64,000 nt of DNA from Aphelenchoides besseyi (lineage: Eukaryota > Nematoda > Chromadorea > Rhabditida > Aphelenchoididae). The stretch covers positions 17,670,001-17,734,000 of the forward strand of contig JAMPIQ010000002.1 of NCBI GenBank assembly GCA_024699855.1, written 5' to 3'. The notes under the pieces were generated by a model, which worked only from the letters and a program-made list of their open reading frames with translations, searched no databases and was not told the origin of the DNA. The translations under genes were made by a program, and so were the position numbers. Below are positions 24,494-37,823 of the stretch, piece after piece. Within the stretch, counting starts at the first letter, position 1. The number at the start of each line of letters is the position of its first letter.

Positions 24494-26251
24494 TTGGTTC
24501 GAAAGTGGATCTGAAAACAACGTTCCAAATTCGACTCCAGACGTCAACACGACCATCCAACAGGATTCGTCACGATGTGGAAAGCAAAAGGACAAAAGAC
24601 AACAAATTGAATCCGAAAAAGAAGGTCACCGTGCCATCGGACTTGACGTCGATGGCGGCGCAATCTCGGACGGCGCTTCCTGTGGCCATTTCCGTTCGCG
24701 AAAAAAGCGAAATGCATAATTTTGCCAAATCGAATGAACTCGTGTGCCACCGTAGTGAAGAGAATTTTCGAACAAAAAAGTTGAGGAAAACGATGTGAAC
24801 GGTCTTTTGAACCGCAAAAACGCGGCGTACAAAAGGCAAACGCCTCGTGTCCTCCGTTTTGGGCGGCCGCCTTCTCTTCGGACGCCTCTAAACGAGGCAA
24901 AAAGAAGCAATGGCCAAAGAAAACGCGCCATTTTTGCTTTCCCGCTGTGTGCGGCTTTTCCTCGGACGAAAAAGCGTCGTTGCAACCGAAAAACGTCTCG
25001 CCGTCGGCGTCAAACAGCGGCAAAACGCTGCAAGAACACTAAAAAGAGAGGTTTTTTTGGATGTGTGCGATGAGACGGCGAAGAGCCAATGGACAACGTT
25101 TTGCGTCTTTTCGCGGTCTCCCCCACCATTTCAAGTGTCCATACCAACCTACGAAGAGCCGCTGCACGCAATGACGGCAAAAATGTGCATAATATTCGGG
25201 AGTTGCGGGACAATTAATTTCAGTAACAAGTGAATTCACATCAGAAACACACGTCGACTTTGAACCAGTCGATCGGGAGCTTCGGTCGTGAGTTTAACGA
25301 AAAGCTGACAATTCGGAATCATCGTTCCGGTTGTCGTTCGTGGACATCGATGTCGTTTCTCAATTTTGACGGCTCGCCACCAGTGGCCGAATAGTTGGCG
25401 GTTGTCAAGCACGCGATGAGGCCGAACAAGTCTCCTACTGAAATGTTCGAACTTTTCCCGAGCCAGCAAAAAACTCATCATCGACCACGTTCAATAACGG
25501 TTTGACATTAAGGCGACTTTATCATGCCGACAAATTCAACCCAAAAGCTTCGTTCTTTCAATCCACTGATTTGGAAGCTAATAATGGTTCAAAATCCGGC
25601 TTTCATTTCCTGGTCGCTTTTGGAACACGTGCGGAATTGGAATCGTTAATCAATTTCCAAATGTCAAAAGCCAAATTTGCCGCCTTTCACAGGACCAATC
25701 TTCGTTCATTAACTAGAAATGTAAAGCTTTTGGATAGTCAAAATTATTTCCTTCAGAAACAAAAATCATTGAAGATTACTAGTTATAAAAGAAACTCGTT
25801 GTGGAGCTCAGAAGATCGGCGAGTAAAACAGAAAATGATTGGACAAGTCGGTTATTGATGAAAACGTTTGTAAGTTAAAGCCACAACAGCAAAGTGACCA
25901 CTACTGGTCATCGGAATGCTCACGACAAGTTTTGACGCTAACGAAATGCCTTTCATCGATTCTGATGTACTTGCTCCGAGAATGCAAACTCTCTCTCATC
26001 AAACAACTTTTTATCGTCACGTTCAAAACCGTTGATACAAGTGACTAAGTCGCAAAAACGTGTTGTCGATCTTAAATTTTCTGTTGACTTCAAATTAGTT
26101 GTTTTACATGAGTAAGTTTAGATCGTGACATTTCGTGGCTAAGAAATTTTCCATAATAACCAAAAGTTTTGTTGGAGTTATCTCACTGGTTTATAGGACG
26201 TTTGTTTTGCAGCTAAGATAATGAGTTTATTGTAATTCGATTCCTACGAAA
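24494..26251. other. CpG-rich divergent promoter region and flank
   Basis: The KCTD and ZDHHC16 genes are divergent. From about 24540 to 25480 the DNA is unusually CpG-rich with many Arg-coding words (GCCGCC, CGTCTCGCC), which opens long overlapping ORFs on both strands (the longest 159 codons). None has family-like sequence and I read them as composition artefacts of a promoter island. A 118-codon plus ORF at 25502-25858 is equally unsupported. From 25900 on the sequence is ordinary AT-rich spacer. Confidence 0.45.
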
Positions 26252-27369
26252 ATGCTACGCTTTCGTATTAGCTTATGTGACTGTTCGTCTTTGTGCTACC
26301 GGTTCGGCAATTGGATAGAACAAGGTCCCGTTCTCTTCTATCTCGACTTTTTCATTCGACGAATTCTCGGAAAGGTGAATGCGTCGATGTTTTATTGGTA
26401 TTTTCTGGATATTTCAGATTTTGGTGGTTTTCGTCTATGGACTGTTAACATTCTTCACGTTCATGATCGTCACGATCGTTTTGCCGTTTGAGACGCTGCA
26501 CAAACCTAAATGGATGATCTACGTTCTGTGTGTGATGGCCGTCTACTTCATTTTAAACATCATGTATTACTATTACAAAGCTTGTAAAACACCTCCTGGA
26601 TCTCCCAAAAAGGTACGTCTATTGAAAACTATTGTTAGACGACTGTGTTTTAGCGCTCCGGTGTTCCTTTTTGCTATCGTTGTCAAAACTATAAGCCAAT
26701 TAACGCTCATCATTGTTCGATTTGTCAGATTTGCGTCTTGAACATGGACCACCATTGTATTTGGATCAATCAATGTGTTGGGGCCGAGAATCACCGTTAT
26801 TTTCTGCAGTTCATTGGCTATCTTTCAACGGGCAGTGTTATCTTCGTGATCGTCAGTTGGACAACATTCTATCGCAACTACTGGGTGGTAAGTTTAATCG
26901 CTATCACATAAGTCACTTTGTTCTTCAGGTCTCTTCGAGCCTCTCATTTTGTGGTCTGCAAGAATTAACGTATCTTCCATGGCGTGACAGTTTCTGCGTG
27001 AATGGCATAGAGTTCGTATCAACGGCGATCTTTTTCAGTTACGTTCTTTCGATTGTTGTGTTTGCATTGGTTGGCGGACTGTTTTGGTGGAATTTCTCGT
27101 TGATCTCTACCGGTCAAACACAAATCGACTTCTTGGTTAGTTGTCCATCTTCCATGAGATCAAAACCGCGTTTGTAGAAGAATGGAGCTGAACGCGGTTG
27201 TTTCCGTCAATTTATTTGGCCATTTGATGCTACAAACTTTCGATCCAATTGGTCCCAATTTTTGGGTCTACAGAATGGTCGTCGCACTTTTTGTCGTCAT
27301 ATCCTTCTGCCTTCATCTCATCGTACCTACTTCGAAGACGACGATAAACTCGAGTTACAAGTAGTTTAA
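26252..27369 (+). CDS. ZDHHC16: Palmitoyltransferase ZDHHC16
   Basis: Five exons (26252-26374, 26418-26612, 26654-26887, 26929-27135, 27178-27369) give 316 residues. Order: N-terminal helices (GPVLFYLDFFIRRILGK and a long hydrophobic hairpin), then KTPPGSPKK, then the cysteine-rich domain C-x2-C...HHC-x2-C-x2-C ending in the catalytic MDHHCIWINQC near residue 150, then two more membrane helices. The C-terminal stretch NWSQFLGLQNGRRTF...LLPSSH is the mark of ZDHHC16 rather than other DHHC enzymes. It transfers palmitate to protein cysteines in ER/Golgi membranes. The usual DHHCPW is DHHCIW here. The first ATG in frame gives a natural N-terminus. Confidence 0.9.
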
Positions 27370-27695
27370 CATTACGAGTCGATTTCTTTTTCGTCCACGC
27401 ACAGTTATGATACTCTCTGTTCTTCACTTACTGGACTCATCTTTTCTTGGCATATGTTGAAAGCCATTAATGTTTATACGGTTAAAACGATGATATTTGT
27501 ATATCCGTTTGATCATAAAGTTTTCTATGAAAAGTTTGATTCGAAGTTTCAAAGATACGTGAAGTAACTTAAAGGTCGCTTGATGGAATTTCGTGAGTTA
27601 TGTTCTCACTTCTAATTTCAGTTCAATGTCTTGTACGACATTTTGGTTTTCATGTTTGTTTCTTGACTGCAAACTGAAACAAAAAACTTAATTAG

Positions 27696-27863
27696 ATGGG
27701 AAACCCCAGCGATCGTCAACAAGCTATGAAGCGAAACAGTGCGAATTCGTTTAAACTCCAAAAAGAAGTCGCTATTTTACAGCAACAGAAGCGGTTGAGA
27801 GGTACACGGCGATGGGAGAGAAATTGGCGATGGGCCTTTTGGCGGTTTTATTGGGGCTCGTGA
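27696..27863 (+). CDS. Possible small ORF or 5' exon
   Basis: A 55-codon ORF (MGNPSDRQQAMKRNSANSF at its start) sits in an otherwise non-coding spacer. Its first 36 residues look protein-like with a heptad-like stretch (KLQKEVAILQQQKRLR). At that point a GT (GTACACGG) could act as a donor, so it may be the first exon of the gene starting at 28573 or of an unseen transcript. No family is recognised. Confidence 0.25.
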   Translation: MGNPSDRQQAMKRNSANSFKLQKEVAILQQQKRLRGTRRWERNWRWAFWRFYWGS

Positions 27864-28572
27864 TGATCGGCGGACGTGCGGCGGTATTTTTTCTGAAGCA
27901 AAATGAAACCGGTTCAGTTTTGTTTAGAGGTCGCCAATGTCGCAGAATTCGCTTTTTTCAATGAATGGGGCCTTCGATATCAGAAAGTGGTGGAGAACGA
28001 GCGACTTGTCGTTGTGATCACGGCGACGTGCAAACGAGGTCAAGTGAATTGATTGCGGTCAGAAGTCTCCCCCGGTACAAGGGCATTTTCGTTGACATCT
28101 TAACAAAAGCATACACATGTTCAGAATACCCTCGAGTTGTTGGGATTAATTCGCTATGTGATTATCGTTACATTGTGATAAGTTCTACAAGTTCAATCTT
28201 CATTCAACCTTCATTACATTCCTCCAATTTCATAGCGCGAGCGGAATGTGCATCTGAGCGGAAATGAATTGTTTTTGTTGTCGTCTTGGCTTTGTTTTCC
28301 GCTTTCTTGTTCGATTACTTCTTGCACGGGAACCGCAATTACCAGTCGCTCTTTATGACTACAAATTGATAGAATTTCTGGTTCCTGTTCTAAATATCAT
28401 CATCGAACTTTTCATTCAACAAATCGACTGCTTATCATTGAAGTAGGTCAATAGTGATTGCTATGAGATAGTGAAACTTATTTTGTCAACTTTTCGACAA
28501 TCAGTCGAGCTTTTCAAAGCGTGTATTACATAGCCATATAGTCAGCTTGAGATAATCGGATTTTTTCAGTGC

Positions 28573-29640
28573 ATGTCACAATACTCCAGAGCTCAACAAC
28601 AACACGGAAGTTACGCGGAACATGACGTTCCGGCCGGCGAGACGGTGGTCCCAATCACCCAGTCCGCTGGTGGCAATCGCTTGCGTCGTTCAACATCCGC
28701 TGAGAATCAACTTCCACCGCCACCCCCACATCACGATGTCGATGTGACGAGCAAACAAACACGTACGGGCGACAATCGTTCTTCTCAACTTCCACCACCG
28801 GCATTCGTCCAAAACGATCAGTTTTTCAACGAAAAGATCACATTGCCCCGATTAGCAGTAAACGAACAGGAACACATTACAGCCGAAGATTATGATAATG
28901 AAGATCGCGGCTCGTTGGACAACGAAGAACAGAGTTACGATCGTACGGTTCGTTACAATCAATCTCGCTCCGGTAGTTTGCCAGCACGTCGTTGGCAAGA
29001 ACGTTCGTCGTCGTATCTTGACTGGGGAACTTCGCCGCGTTCTCGTTATCATTTGGAAGACGATGCCGGACGACGCGGTCAACACTACGAACATCACGAG
29101 CTGACAAGTGCGCCGTGGGCCGAAAGCATCGAACAGAAGTCGGCACTCGCAGCTCAACAACATCAGGATCAATTTTCGCGACAAAGCGTCCAACAATCAC
29201 ACGAACGAGAGCACAAGGAAACACACGAACGACATCGCGATTATCATCACTACGGTTCGCACGCAAATCGTCGTCACGCATCAGACGGTGGTGGTCGAGG
29301 ATATTCATACGAACATTATTATAACGGCGGTACTGTTGTTCCATTCTATCGACCCGAACACTCGAGTACGCTACGACGGGATACTGGAGCAGCGGCTTCT
29401 TCGTCAAAACATCAACGTCACGCCGCTTCGTCCTATCGATACGGTGGCTATAGTAGTGGTGGAAATCAGCATCTAGCGCACAGCCAATCTTTTGGACGTT
29501 CATCCGGTTATAGAGCTGGAGGTGGCTATTACAAAGACCGTAAATATCACAAAGTCAATTGTTGTTGTTTTTCGTTCAAATGGCCGCCATTTGCCGTTGT
29601 AGAAAGTGAACCGCCGCGACCCTTCTACACCCGACCATAA
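28573..29640 (+). CDS. Uncharacterised His/Tyr/Gly/Ser-rich protein with a CCCFSFKWPPF C-terminal motif
   Basis: A single uninterrupted 355-codon exon. An acceptor-like TTTTTTCAG ends only three bases before the ATG, so a 5' exon exists and the true start could lie further up. Most of the protein is low-complexity: polyproline (LPPPPPHHD) near residue 48, Gln/Glu/Arg-rich middle, His/Tyr-rich stretch around 210-250, then Ser/Gly/Tyr-rich repeats (SSYRYGGYSSGG). The last 30 residues change character completely: KVNCCCFSFKWPPF then EPPRPFYTRP. The CCC followed by basic/aromatic residues is typical of palmitoylated membrane-anchoring segments, which is an inference. No enzyme domain is visible. 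Confidence 0.7.
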   Translation: MSQYSRAQQQHGSYAEHDVPAGETVVPITQSAGGNRLRRSTSAENQLPPPPPHHDVDVTSKQTRTGDNRSSQLPPPAFVQNDQFFNEKITLPRLAVNEQEHITAEDYDNEDRGSLDNEEQSYDRTVRYNQSRSGSLPARRWQERSSSYLDWGTSPRSRYHLEDDAGRRGQHYEHHELTSAPWAESIEQKSALAAQQHQDQFSRQSVQQSHEREHKETHERHRDYHHYGSHANRRHASDGGGRGYSYEHYYNGGTVVPFYRPEHSSTLRRDTGAAASSSKHQRHAASSYRYGGYSSGGNQHLAHSQSFGRSSGYRAGGGYYKDRKYHKVNCCCFSFKWPPFAVVESEPPRPFYTRP

Positions 29641-30087
29641 GGTCATTTCAACATTGAACTTTTATGCTCAAGCACCTCTTACAATCCTTCATTTGTCTTA
29701 GTCCGGAGACAATGGATCTTCGAATCAACTGCCACTCTATTTTTACGTTGTATTTCCAAAGCAAAACTGAAAAGTGTTAACCAATTTGTTTCTATCGCGT
29801 TCTGCATCTAACGAAATACTTTACTTCTTACAATCTTCGCCATTGTAACGATCTTTGCGTCTCTTTATTGTTCGCCATATCTTTTATTATTTCGATTGAC
29901 ATTGTTTAGACATACACTCTTTTAACAGCTCACCGAATAAAATGAATTCGTTGTTGTTTAAGAAGTTTGTTGAGTACAATGATAAGACTGTTGGATCGAC
30001 TTCAAGTTGTTTGATCAAAACTTTGCGGTTAAGGTGTTTAGAATAAATATTATATTAATAACTAAGTACAACAAAGATTAAAAGATC

Positions 30088-30330
30088 AATTCCAAGCGAC
30101 TTTATAGTCAACATTGGGCCTCAAGTTTAAGTGATTGTCGGGTATGCTACTTTGTGATGCTCGATAATGAGTGGACAAGTGTGGTGAAATTTGTGTCTGT
30201 ATCCTTGCTATATGTGCTTAGCAATCTCTGAAGTAAACAGTACGAAAATGAGAACAGGAAATTTGCCAGTTGTCGTATTGATCAAAACCGAGAGATTAGA
30301 TCGAATTTATCGACGTTGAGATTTTGAATT
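30088..30330 (+). repeat. Dispersed repeat family B, copy 1
   Basis: About 240 bp matching 42540-42777 on the opposite strand almost base for base, starting AATTCCAAGCGAC and ending GACGTTGAGATTTTG. No ORF or terminal inverted repeat is visible. The second copy lies about 130 bp from a copy of repeat A, in the same orientation as that copy. Confidence 0.75.
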
Positions 30331-30870
30331 GTGTAAGCGATTTGAAGTCTGATTAGAGCAAATTGAGTAATTAGTTTGGTCAGCAATTAGAGCAGTCCTG
30401 AGCTTTTATTTCCGGCGACAAGTGAACAGTGACAACCGAAGTTCGTGGATTCGGCCTCTTAGTCGTCAACATTGAATCTTTTGCTTCGATTTGCTCTCAA
30501 TTGTTTCAACGGCTACAACATCCGATGTTGCAATTTCGTGTCGACATGTTGAGTAGTGAGTTGAAAAAACGGAAATCGGAAGACAAATTGACGAACAAAA
30601 CGTCGGTCAATTTTCCATTTTGCTTCGCGGCTTTTAATGAACGGCGGAATGTTTGGTTTTTGTCGTGATGGCAATCAGAACAACGAGAATAACCGTGGGC
30701 TCGATCGCATTTTCGAAAACCAACGAAATTTGGTGGGCAACCGCCGACAAACATTCGTAGAAGAAATGGCGGCCAACTGTCGCCGGCTGGCTAATACGAA
30801 GACATACACATGAGTTGGAGCGGTGTGGATTTGAGGGCCCTCGAAGGCATTTCAAAACGCTGACTAATCA

Positions 30871-30893
30871 TCGCCGAAAAAAAGAAACGTTTT
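30871..30893 (+). promoter_or_regulatory. Shared CpG-rich word (candidate promoter element)
   Basis: The 23-bp word TCGCCG, A7, G, then AAACGTTTT occurs here and, with one base change (GAGACG for GAAACG), at 34830-34852. Both copies lie in CpG-rich intergenic islands. Related wording (GAAAAACGTCTCGCCG) is near 24978. Function is inferred only from recurrence. Confidence 0.3.
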
Positions 30894-32031
30894 TTCCGAT
30901 CCCTCTTATTATGCCACTCAACTCTCGGTCGCTCCTGGCATAATCGTTATTGATCTTCGTGAATGTGGGGATCGATCTGTGTCGGCCGAAGAAGTGAGTA
31001 AAGAGCAAGGATTGATGGACAGCCAACTTGTGTCCGAGAAGCTTACGGTCATTCGTATTTTCTGCCCATGGAGTGGTCGGTCAGCGGAGTTTCGTTCGAG
31101 TTTTCTGAAATTTTGCTAATGATTGATCCACTTCTTTGGGTCCATTTTCAAAAATAACATACAAACTTATTGTTTGGATTTCTGATGGAAGCGAGAATTT
31201 GTCACTCCGTTTGATCTTTCAAGACTGAAGTTTCATTGGACACCTCGACTGACCACTGGACTATTTACAAGCACTTAACGGATTCGTATAAACTAAGCTT
31301 TTCTGACCACACGTTGTACTGTAAAAGTTTCGTTTGTTTACTGCGAAATCATCTCAACAGTCGCGTTGTCCTTTGCATCAACTTTTGGGAGGACATTTAA
31401 AGATATTGTCACGACCGTGTTTGGAGCATAACTTCAGTGCTGGGTTCTTTCTTGTTCGTTACGCCTACTCGTTTCTCAATTCTTCGAAACAGATTTCAAG
31501 GTCTTAATTGCAAACTTAACATTATGCAATTCATCGACCGGTTTGACTACCAGCATTTTAAGATCTCACATTTCCACGAGTTTGGAAGCCGTTGAAGCTA
31601 AATCGTCTCAACGTTCGGGTTGTACGTAATGTTCGTCTTATTTGTTTTCAAAAATAGGCTTCAGAGAAAATAAAATCACAGCTGTCCGGCCGCCATGTAA
31701 CTTGATCTCTCGCCGTTCGATTTGGCAGAACTTGATTCTTGGGGTCGTGTTACTTATACGCGAAGACAATAAGAACGTTTGATCTGCGATTGGACCGACA
31801 AAAAAGATGTCTTTTCATAAGCCGCCAGTCATTAATTTCGACTTGATAGAGAAAAATTGATTTGGCTAAAAGAAACCGATGCCCAAAAGACTTTTAATTA
31901 GCACACAACTTTTCTGAAGCAATTCGAAGCTCCTATCGTATTTTACGCGAATTCAATAGACGGCGTATGATCGTGACTTTGTTTACAAGTCTTCAACGAT
32001 TCATGTTTGTTTCCAGTATTCGTACTTGAAC

Positions 32032-33088
32032 ATGAAAGCGGTTTACATCTTTTTGTTCGTTGGGCTCATCGCCGTTCGTTCGTTTGCAAAGGTTTGTTCC
32101 CATGGAAATCTGTAATGAGTCCACTGATCTTTCAGGATGGATTGGATGAATTGGACAGCATTCTGGACGATTTGGACAACGAAGAAGTGACTCAGAAACG
32201 TAAGTTGAGTGATCTCAAGTAGCCGTGAAATGTGACGACAAATGTGAATCTCAATGTCTTTCAGCAACTACCAATCCTTGTGATGATCATGTTTGCGGTT
32301 GGGGAAAAGAATGTGTGGTTGACAAGAAGAATCGTCCGGTTTGCGAGTGTATTGCCAAATGTCCGGAATTCAACAACGATCCAGAAGATCAGGTAGTTGA
32401 ATGGTGGAGATGTAACTCAAATTCAATTTTTAGGTTTGTGGCAGCAACAATCAAACCTTCCCGTCATTGTGCGAACTTTACCGTCAACGTTGTTTGTGCA
32501 AAAAGCGTGGAAATCCCGCATGCGATTCGCCAGCATTCAGCAAAGTTCATTTGGAGTATTTGGGAGCCTGCAAAGAGCTGGACACGTGCACCGACGCATT
32601 GATGGCTCAATTCCCGGATCGCATGGCCGATTGGCTTTTTCAGGTAATGAAAAAAGCGGAAAATACGAATTCATTCGTTTAGGTTATGAAAGAAATGAAG
32701 AAACGTCGTGAACTTCACAATTTGGAATGGGAAGAGTTGTTGAGTCAATCCGAAACCGACGACGAAAAACGTCACGTGTATCCGATCATTTGGAAATTCT
32801 GTGATGTAAGAGTAACGAAGTTGGAATAAACAGACATTTTTTTCAGTTGGACATCAAACCACACGATAAGCACGTGTCGCATCACGAATTGATTCCGATC
32901 ACTGCACCGGTCATTCCAATGGAATCGTGTATCAAACCATTTTTGGAGTCTTGCGATGCCGACAAAGACGGTTCGATTACCATCAAGGAATGGGGCAAAT
33001 GTCTTGGTCTTAAAGAAGGTACTCAACAGCCGACAAGCCTCAAAAGTTATGTTTTCGCATTTTAGGAGAGATTCAAGAACGTTGCTAA
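32032..33088 (+). CDS. SPARC: SPARC / osteonectin (basement-membrane glycoprotein)
   Basis: Seven exons (32032-32091, 32136-32199, 32265-32392, 32434-32643, 32683-32805, 32847-33018, 33066-33088) give 259 residues. Signal peptide MKAVYIFLFVGLIAVRSFA, short acidic domain, follistatin-like domain (CGWGKECVV, CECIAKCPE, CGSNNQTF), then the EC domain with helix GMADWLFQV-like MADWLFQVMKEM, and the EF-hand DADKDGSITIKEWG near the end. It finishes GEIQERC. SPARC is secreted, binds collagen IV and calcium, and is near-identical in layout to nematode OST-1. The third exon may begin at 32223 instead of 32265: both acceptors keep the frame and differ by 14 residues, but the shorter intron would be only 23 nt. 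Confidence 0.95.
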
Positions 33089-33422
33089 ACTGCACGATTG
33101 TTTGCGCAACTTTAAACTCAGAAGTTTCTTCGAAGAAAACCGACAGCTTGCCGATCAAACTGCCAATCTTTTTGCCTACTCCATTACTCTAATACCCACG
33201 AAGGTTCGCATTTTTCTTTCAATTGTCCTTGTAAACTGCAAATGTTATTTGGTATTTATGCTTTTGTTTCGTAATAAACTCTTGTAATCACCCAACATCT
33301 TTACTTCGTCTTTCATGAACAGCAACCAGTTGTAATGGATAGTAAGTGCATAAAATCTAATAAAACTGTAAATGACAGGAACAACAATCCTACGATTTGT
33401 CTCAAACAATGTAAAGCATAAC

Positions 33423-34390
33423 TTAGTGTCCGGAGATAAGCCGAAACAATGTTAATGTCAATTCGACGCCAAAGAAGCAGGCGGCATTAGCAGGAAAGGC
33501 GCGAAGCATCACAGGTGTGAAGCCACGAAACAGACCGGTAGGGCCTTCAACGCGAATAACTTCCTTGAACACATCGCGAATACCATTCGGATACTTGCCG
33601 TCGGGCGCCGTTTGAAGTCGTGATTTGAGAACATCGGCGGGAATACAAACCGACCAATTCGCAATGCCCGCGAAGCCGCCGGCCATCAGAATTGCACCCG
33701 GCGAGAGTTTGTCTTTGCCTTTGTCTCCGGCAAACAACTTCTTCAGGTACTCGTAGACCGACAAGTAGGCGGCCGATGCGGGAACGTCTAAAATAAGAAG
33801 AAAGGCTTAAAGCATTAAACTAGAAAATGACTCACCGCGCAAGAGCGTGGCTCCCGTTCCACGATAGATACTTCTAATTCCGCCCTCTTTATATAGTTGT
33901 CGAACCACATCCAACGGTCCGCTGTACTTAGCCGGTCCGGTGCTTGCGGTTTGAACTTGAAGCAGACATTTGATTCGCTCACCCGGCACCATTACAACGG
34001 TAGTCAGAACTCCGGCCAGGGCCCCCGCATTCGCGTTCTGAATGAACGTCAGTTCATCACCCGGTTTCTTCTGCTGGAGCCAACGTCCGATTGCACATCC
34101 ACCAAAGAAAATTGCGAACAGTGGACTCACACCGGCCAGTGGCGCTGCCATTCCCTTGTACAAACCCTAAAGAAGCAAAATGAAATACGAAACCTCGGAC
34201 TTGCCGTCAATCCGTCTCTAGCAATTGTTTTCTTAAAACAATCCAGCGTGCCAGCGTACATTCGCGTTCCATCGGGGTTGATCTGCATGGTCTGAAGACG
34301 AACTTTGACGGTATCGAACGGATGTCCAACGATCACCGTACAAGCACCTCCAACACCACCGGCAACAAAATTCTTCGCGATATCGGACAT
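33423..34390 (-). CDS. SLC25A20: Mitochondrial carnitine/acylcarnitine carrier (DIF-1/SLC25A20)
   Basis: Three minus-strand exons (34205-34390, 33836-34166, 33423-33787) give 293 residues, close to the family's 300. The three tandem repeats each show the carrier signature: [12 protein letters not shown] in repeat 1, [13 protein letters not shown] in repeat 2, [12 protein letters not shown] in repeat 3. The Gly-rich helices ([36 protein letters not shown]) fit SLC25A20, which exchanges acylcarnitine for carnitine over the inner mitochondrial membrane. Intron 1 (34167-34204) is a GC-AG intron, since the coding strand reads GCAAGT at the donor, and it is the only one noticed in the window. The stop faces the SPARC stop (convergent, 334 bp apart). 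Confidence 0.92.
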
Positions 34391-34989
34391 TTCCGTGGAC
34401 AATCGAAAAACCCGTTGGTTTGAAGTCCTGCAAAATATTCGGGATGCAAATTCAGAAGCTGTAAACTCGTTAATCACGTAAAAGATTTGGATTATCCGAG
34501 AAACATTGTCACAAAAACGTCTTTCGTTCCCAACACAAAACTATTGAAACACACGAGTTGTGTACCGGCTAAGAAGCGCGTGTCGATTCGAACATCACCA
34601 ATCGGTTACTCGTGAGTGCAAACTTTGTAGTTTGAAAAGTTCGCGAATTGGAGTCGAAAAACTTGAGGGATGCCGGTTAGAAACCGTTGGGAAGATTCCC
34701 GCGCGAAAACTTCTGAGATCATCCATGGTGGACAAATTGAAAGAAGCCATCGATTGAAGCTCAAAAATCACTATTCGAACTGAAACGACTTCTATCACCC
34801 GAAATGTCCAAAGTCCATCGGCGGTGTGGTCGCCGAAAAAAAGAGACGTTTTGCTTGAAACGTTAAGCACATTTTCTCGTTGAGATCGATTCTGGTCGCT
34901 TTCTTTGCATTCATGACGCTTCTCAATGGGTTAGGAGTTTATTTCGAAAAGTAAACAGTCGAAGCTAACGATAAGATTTACGAGCTCGC
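34391..34989. other. Upstream region of the carrier gene, downstream of SGK
   Basis: CpG-richer than average, with ORFs on both strands that I attribute to composition. It carries the second copy of the 23-bp shared word at 34830-34852 (one base different from 30871-30893). Confidence 0.4.
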
Positions 34990-36823
<1,834 letters not shown>

Positions 36824-37823
36824 CGTATGTGATTATAGACCTAAGAATTAAATATTAAGAACCATGTTCGAGATTGAAGTCACCGATGAGCACGAAGACT
36901 GCGGTTGAGCTAAGAAGCGTCGACTTCAATAGTATCTTACAAAATGTTAATGGAATCAGAGGTGTGTGAGTTCCCAGCAACACAACCGAAAGGAGAGTTT
37001 TCTGTCCGAAACGATCGAGAGCATGGAAACAGAACCGCTGAAGACATTTCAATGTTGTGATAAGACAAAAAAGCGAGAGTGTCTGTTTTATTGGGACGGA
37101 GGAATCATTTTGGTGTTTGAGAGCAACAAAACGAAGCAAAGTTGCTTATTTGCCGTGGATTGGATGCCACTCCACTCGGAAGTTGTGTGTTAATGGAATG
37201 TCAAGCACTCAAGAATGTTGTTCAATTTCCGGTGTTTAATGATAGGGATTATTGATCTCGAATCGATTTGTTCGTTAAGCATTCAAAGTCGGTGGGTGCT
37301 TCAGTTTCTTCGCAAATCGAAAACAAGTTCATGACTCATTTGTTCAATCGCTATTGTGTGTAGTCGTTTTCGCAGACAAATTCCAGAGGTAAAATGACCG
37401 GTGCAAAGTTGAGAAGAATTCGGAGAGGAAGAAGCACAATGATACCGAAGACAAAAACGATCGGGATGCGCGGAATGGGAAGCGCGCGTAGACTTCTTGC
37501 ACAACAAAACTCCCGAATATGTTCACGGTGATGAAGCGGGGAAACAAATGAAACGTACGTGAGATATTGTCTCAAGAACATAAACAGAAAACGTTCGGAC
37601 AAAAACAACGAATTGAGGCGGAGACCGATGGATGAGAAAGTCACGTAAAGTCAAGAGAAATAGCATCCAAAGTTGTCAGTTCACAATAATCGAAGCTCGG
37701 TGTTGGCGAACATCGCCGTTGCTGTGCAGTTACCGTAAGCGTGGTTGTTATTCCGAAAGTCGGTTGGGTTGATCGTGAATAACCTGCCAATTGATTTTAA
37801 CGTTTCAAGCTTTTCAGATCGAA
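36824..37823. other. Spacer between SGK and the cysteine-rich gene
   Basis: Divergent promoters must lie here. ORFs of 60-97 codons on both strands have no family-like sequence. An acceptor TTTTCAG ends a few bases before the next ATG, so a 5' UTR intron is likely. Confidence 0.35.

Larger units (their letters stand above)
29641..32031. other. Gene-free 2.4-kb spacer with repeat B and a CpG-rich island
   Basis: It contains repeat B (30088-30330) and a CpG-richer island at about 30480-30900 with ATGGCGGCC (30766) and the 23-bp word shared with 34830-34852. No exon chain is supported. The part after 31000 is plain AT-rich sequence and presumably holds the SPARC promoter. Confidence 0.4.

Noticed and set aside
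24544..25240. Several long overlapping ORFs (up to 159 codons) on both strands
   Set aside because: All lie in one CpG-rich island upstream of the KCTD gene, are Arg/Phe-rich in every frame, and show no family-like motif; composition explains the missing stops.
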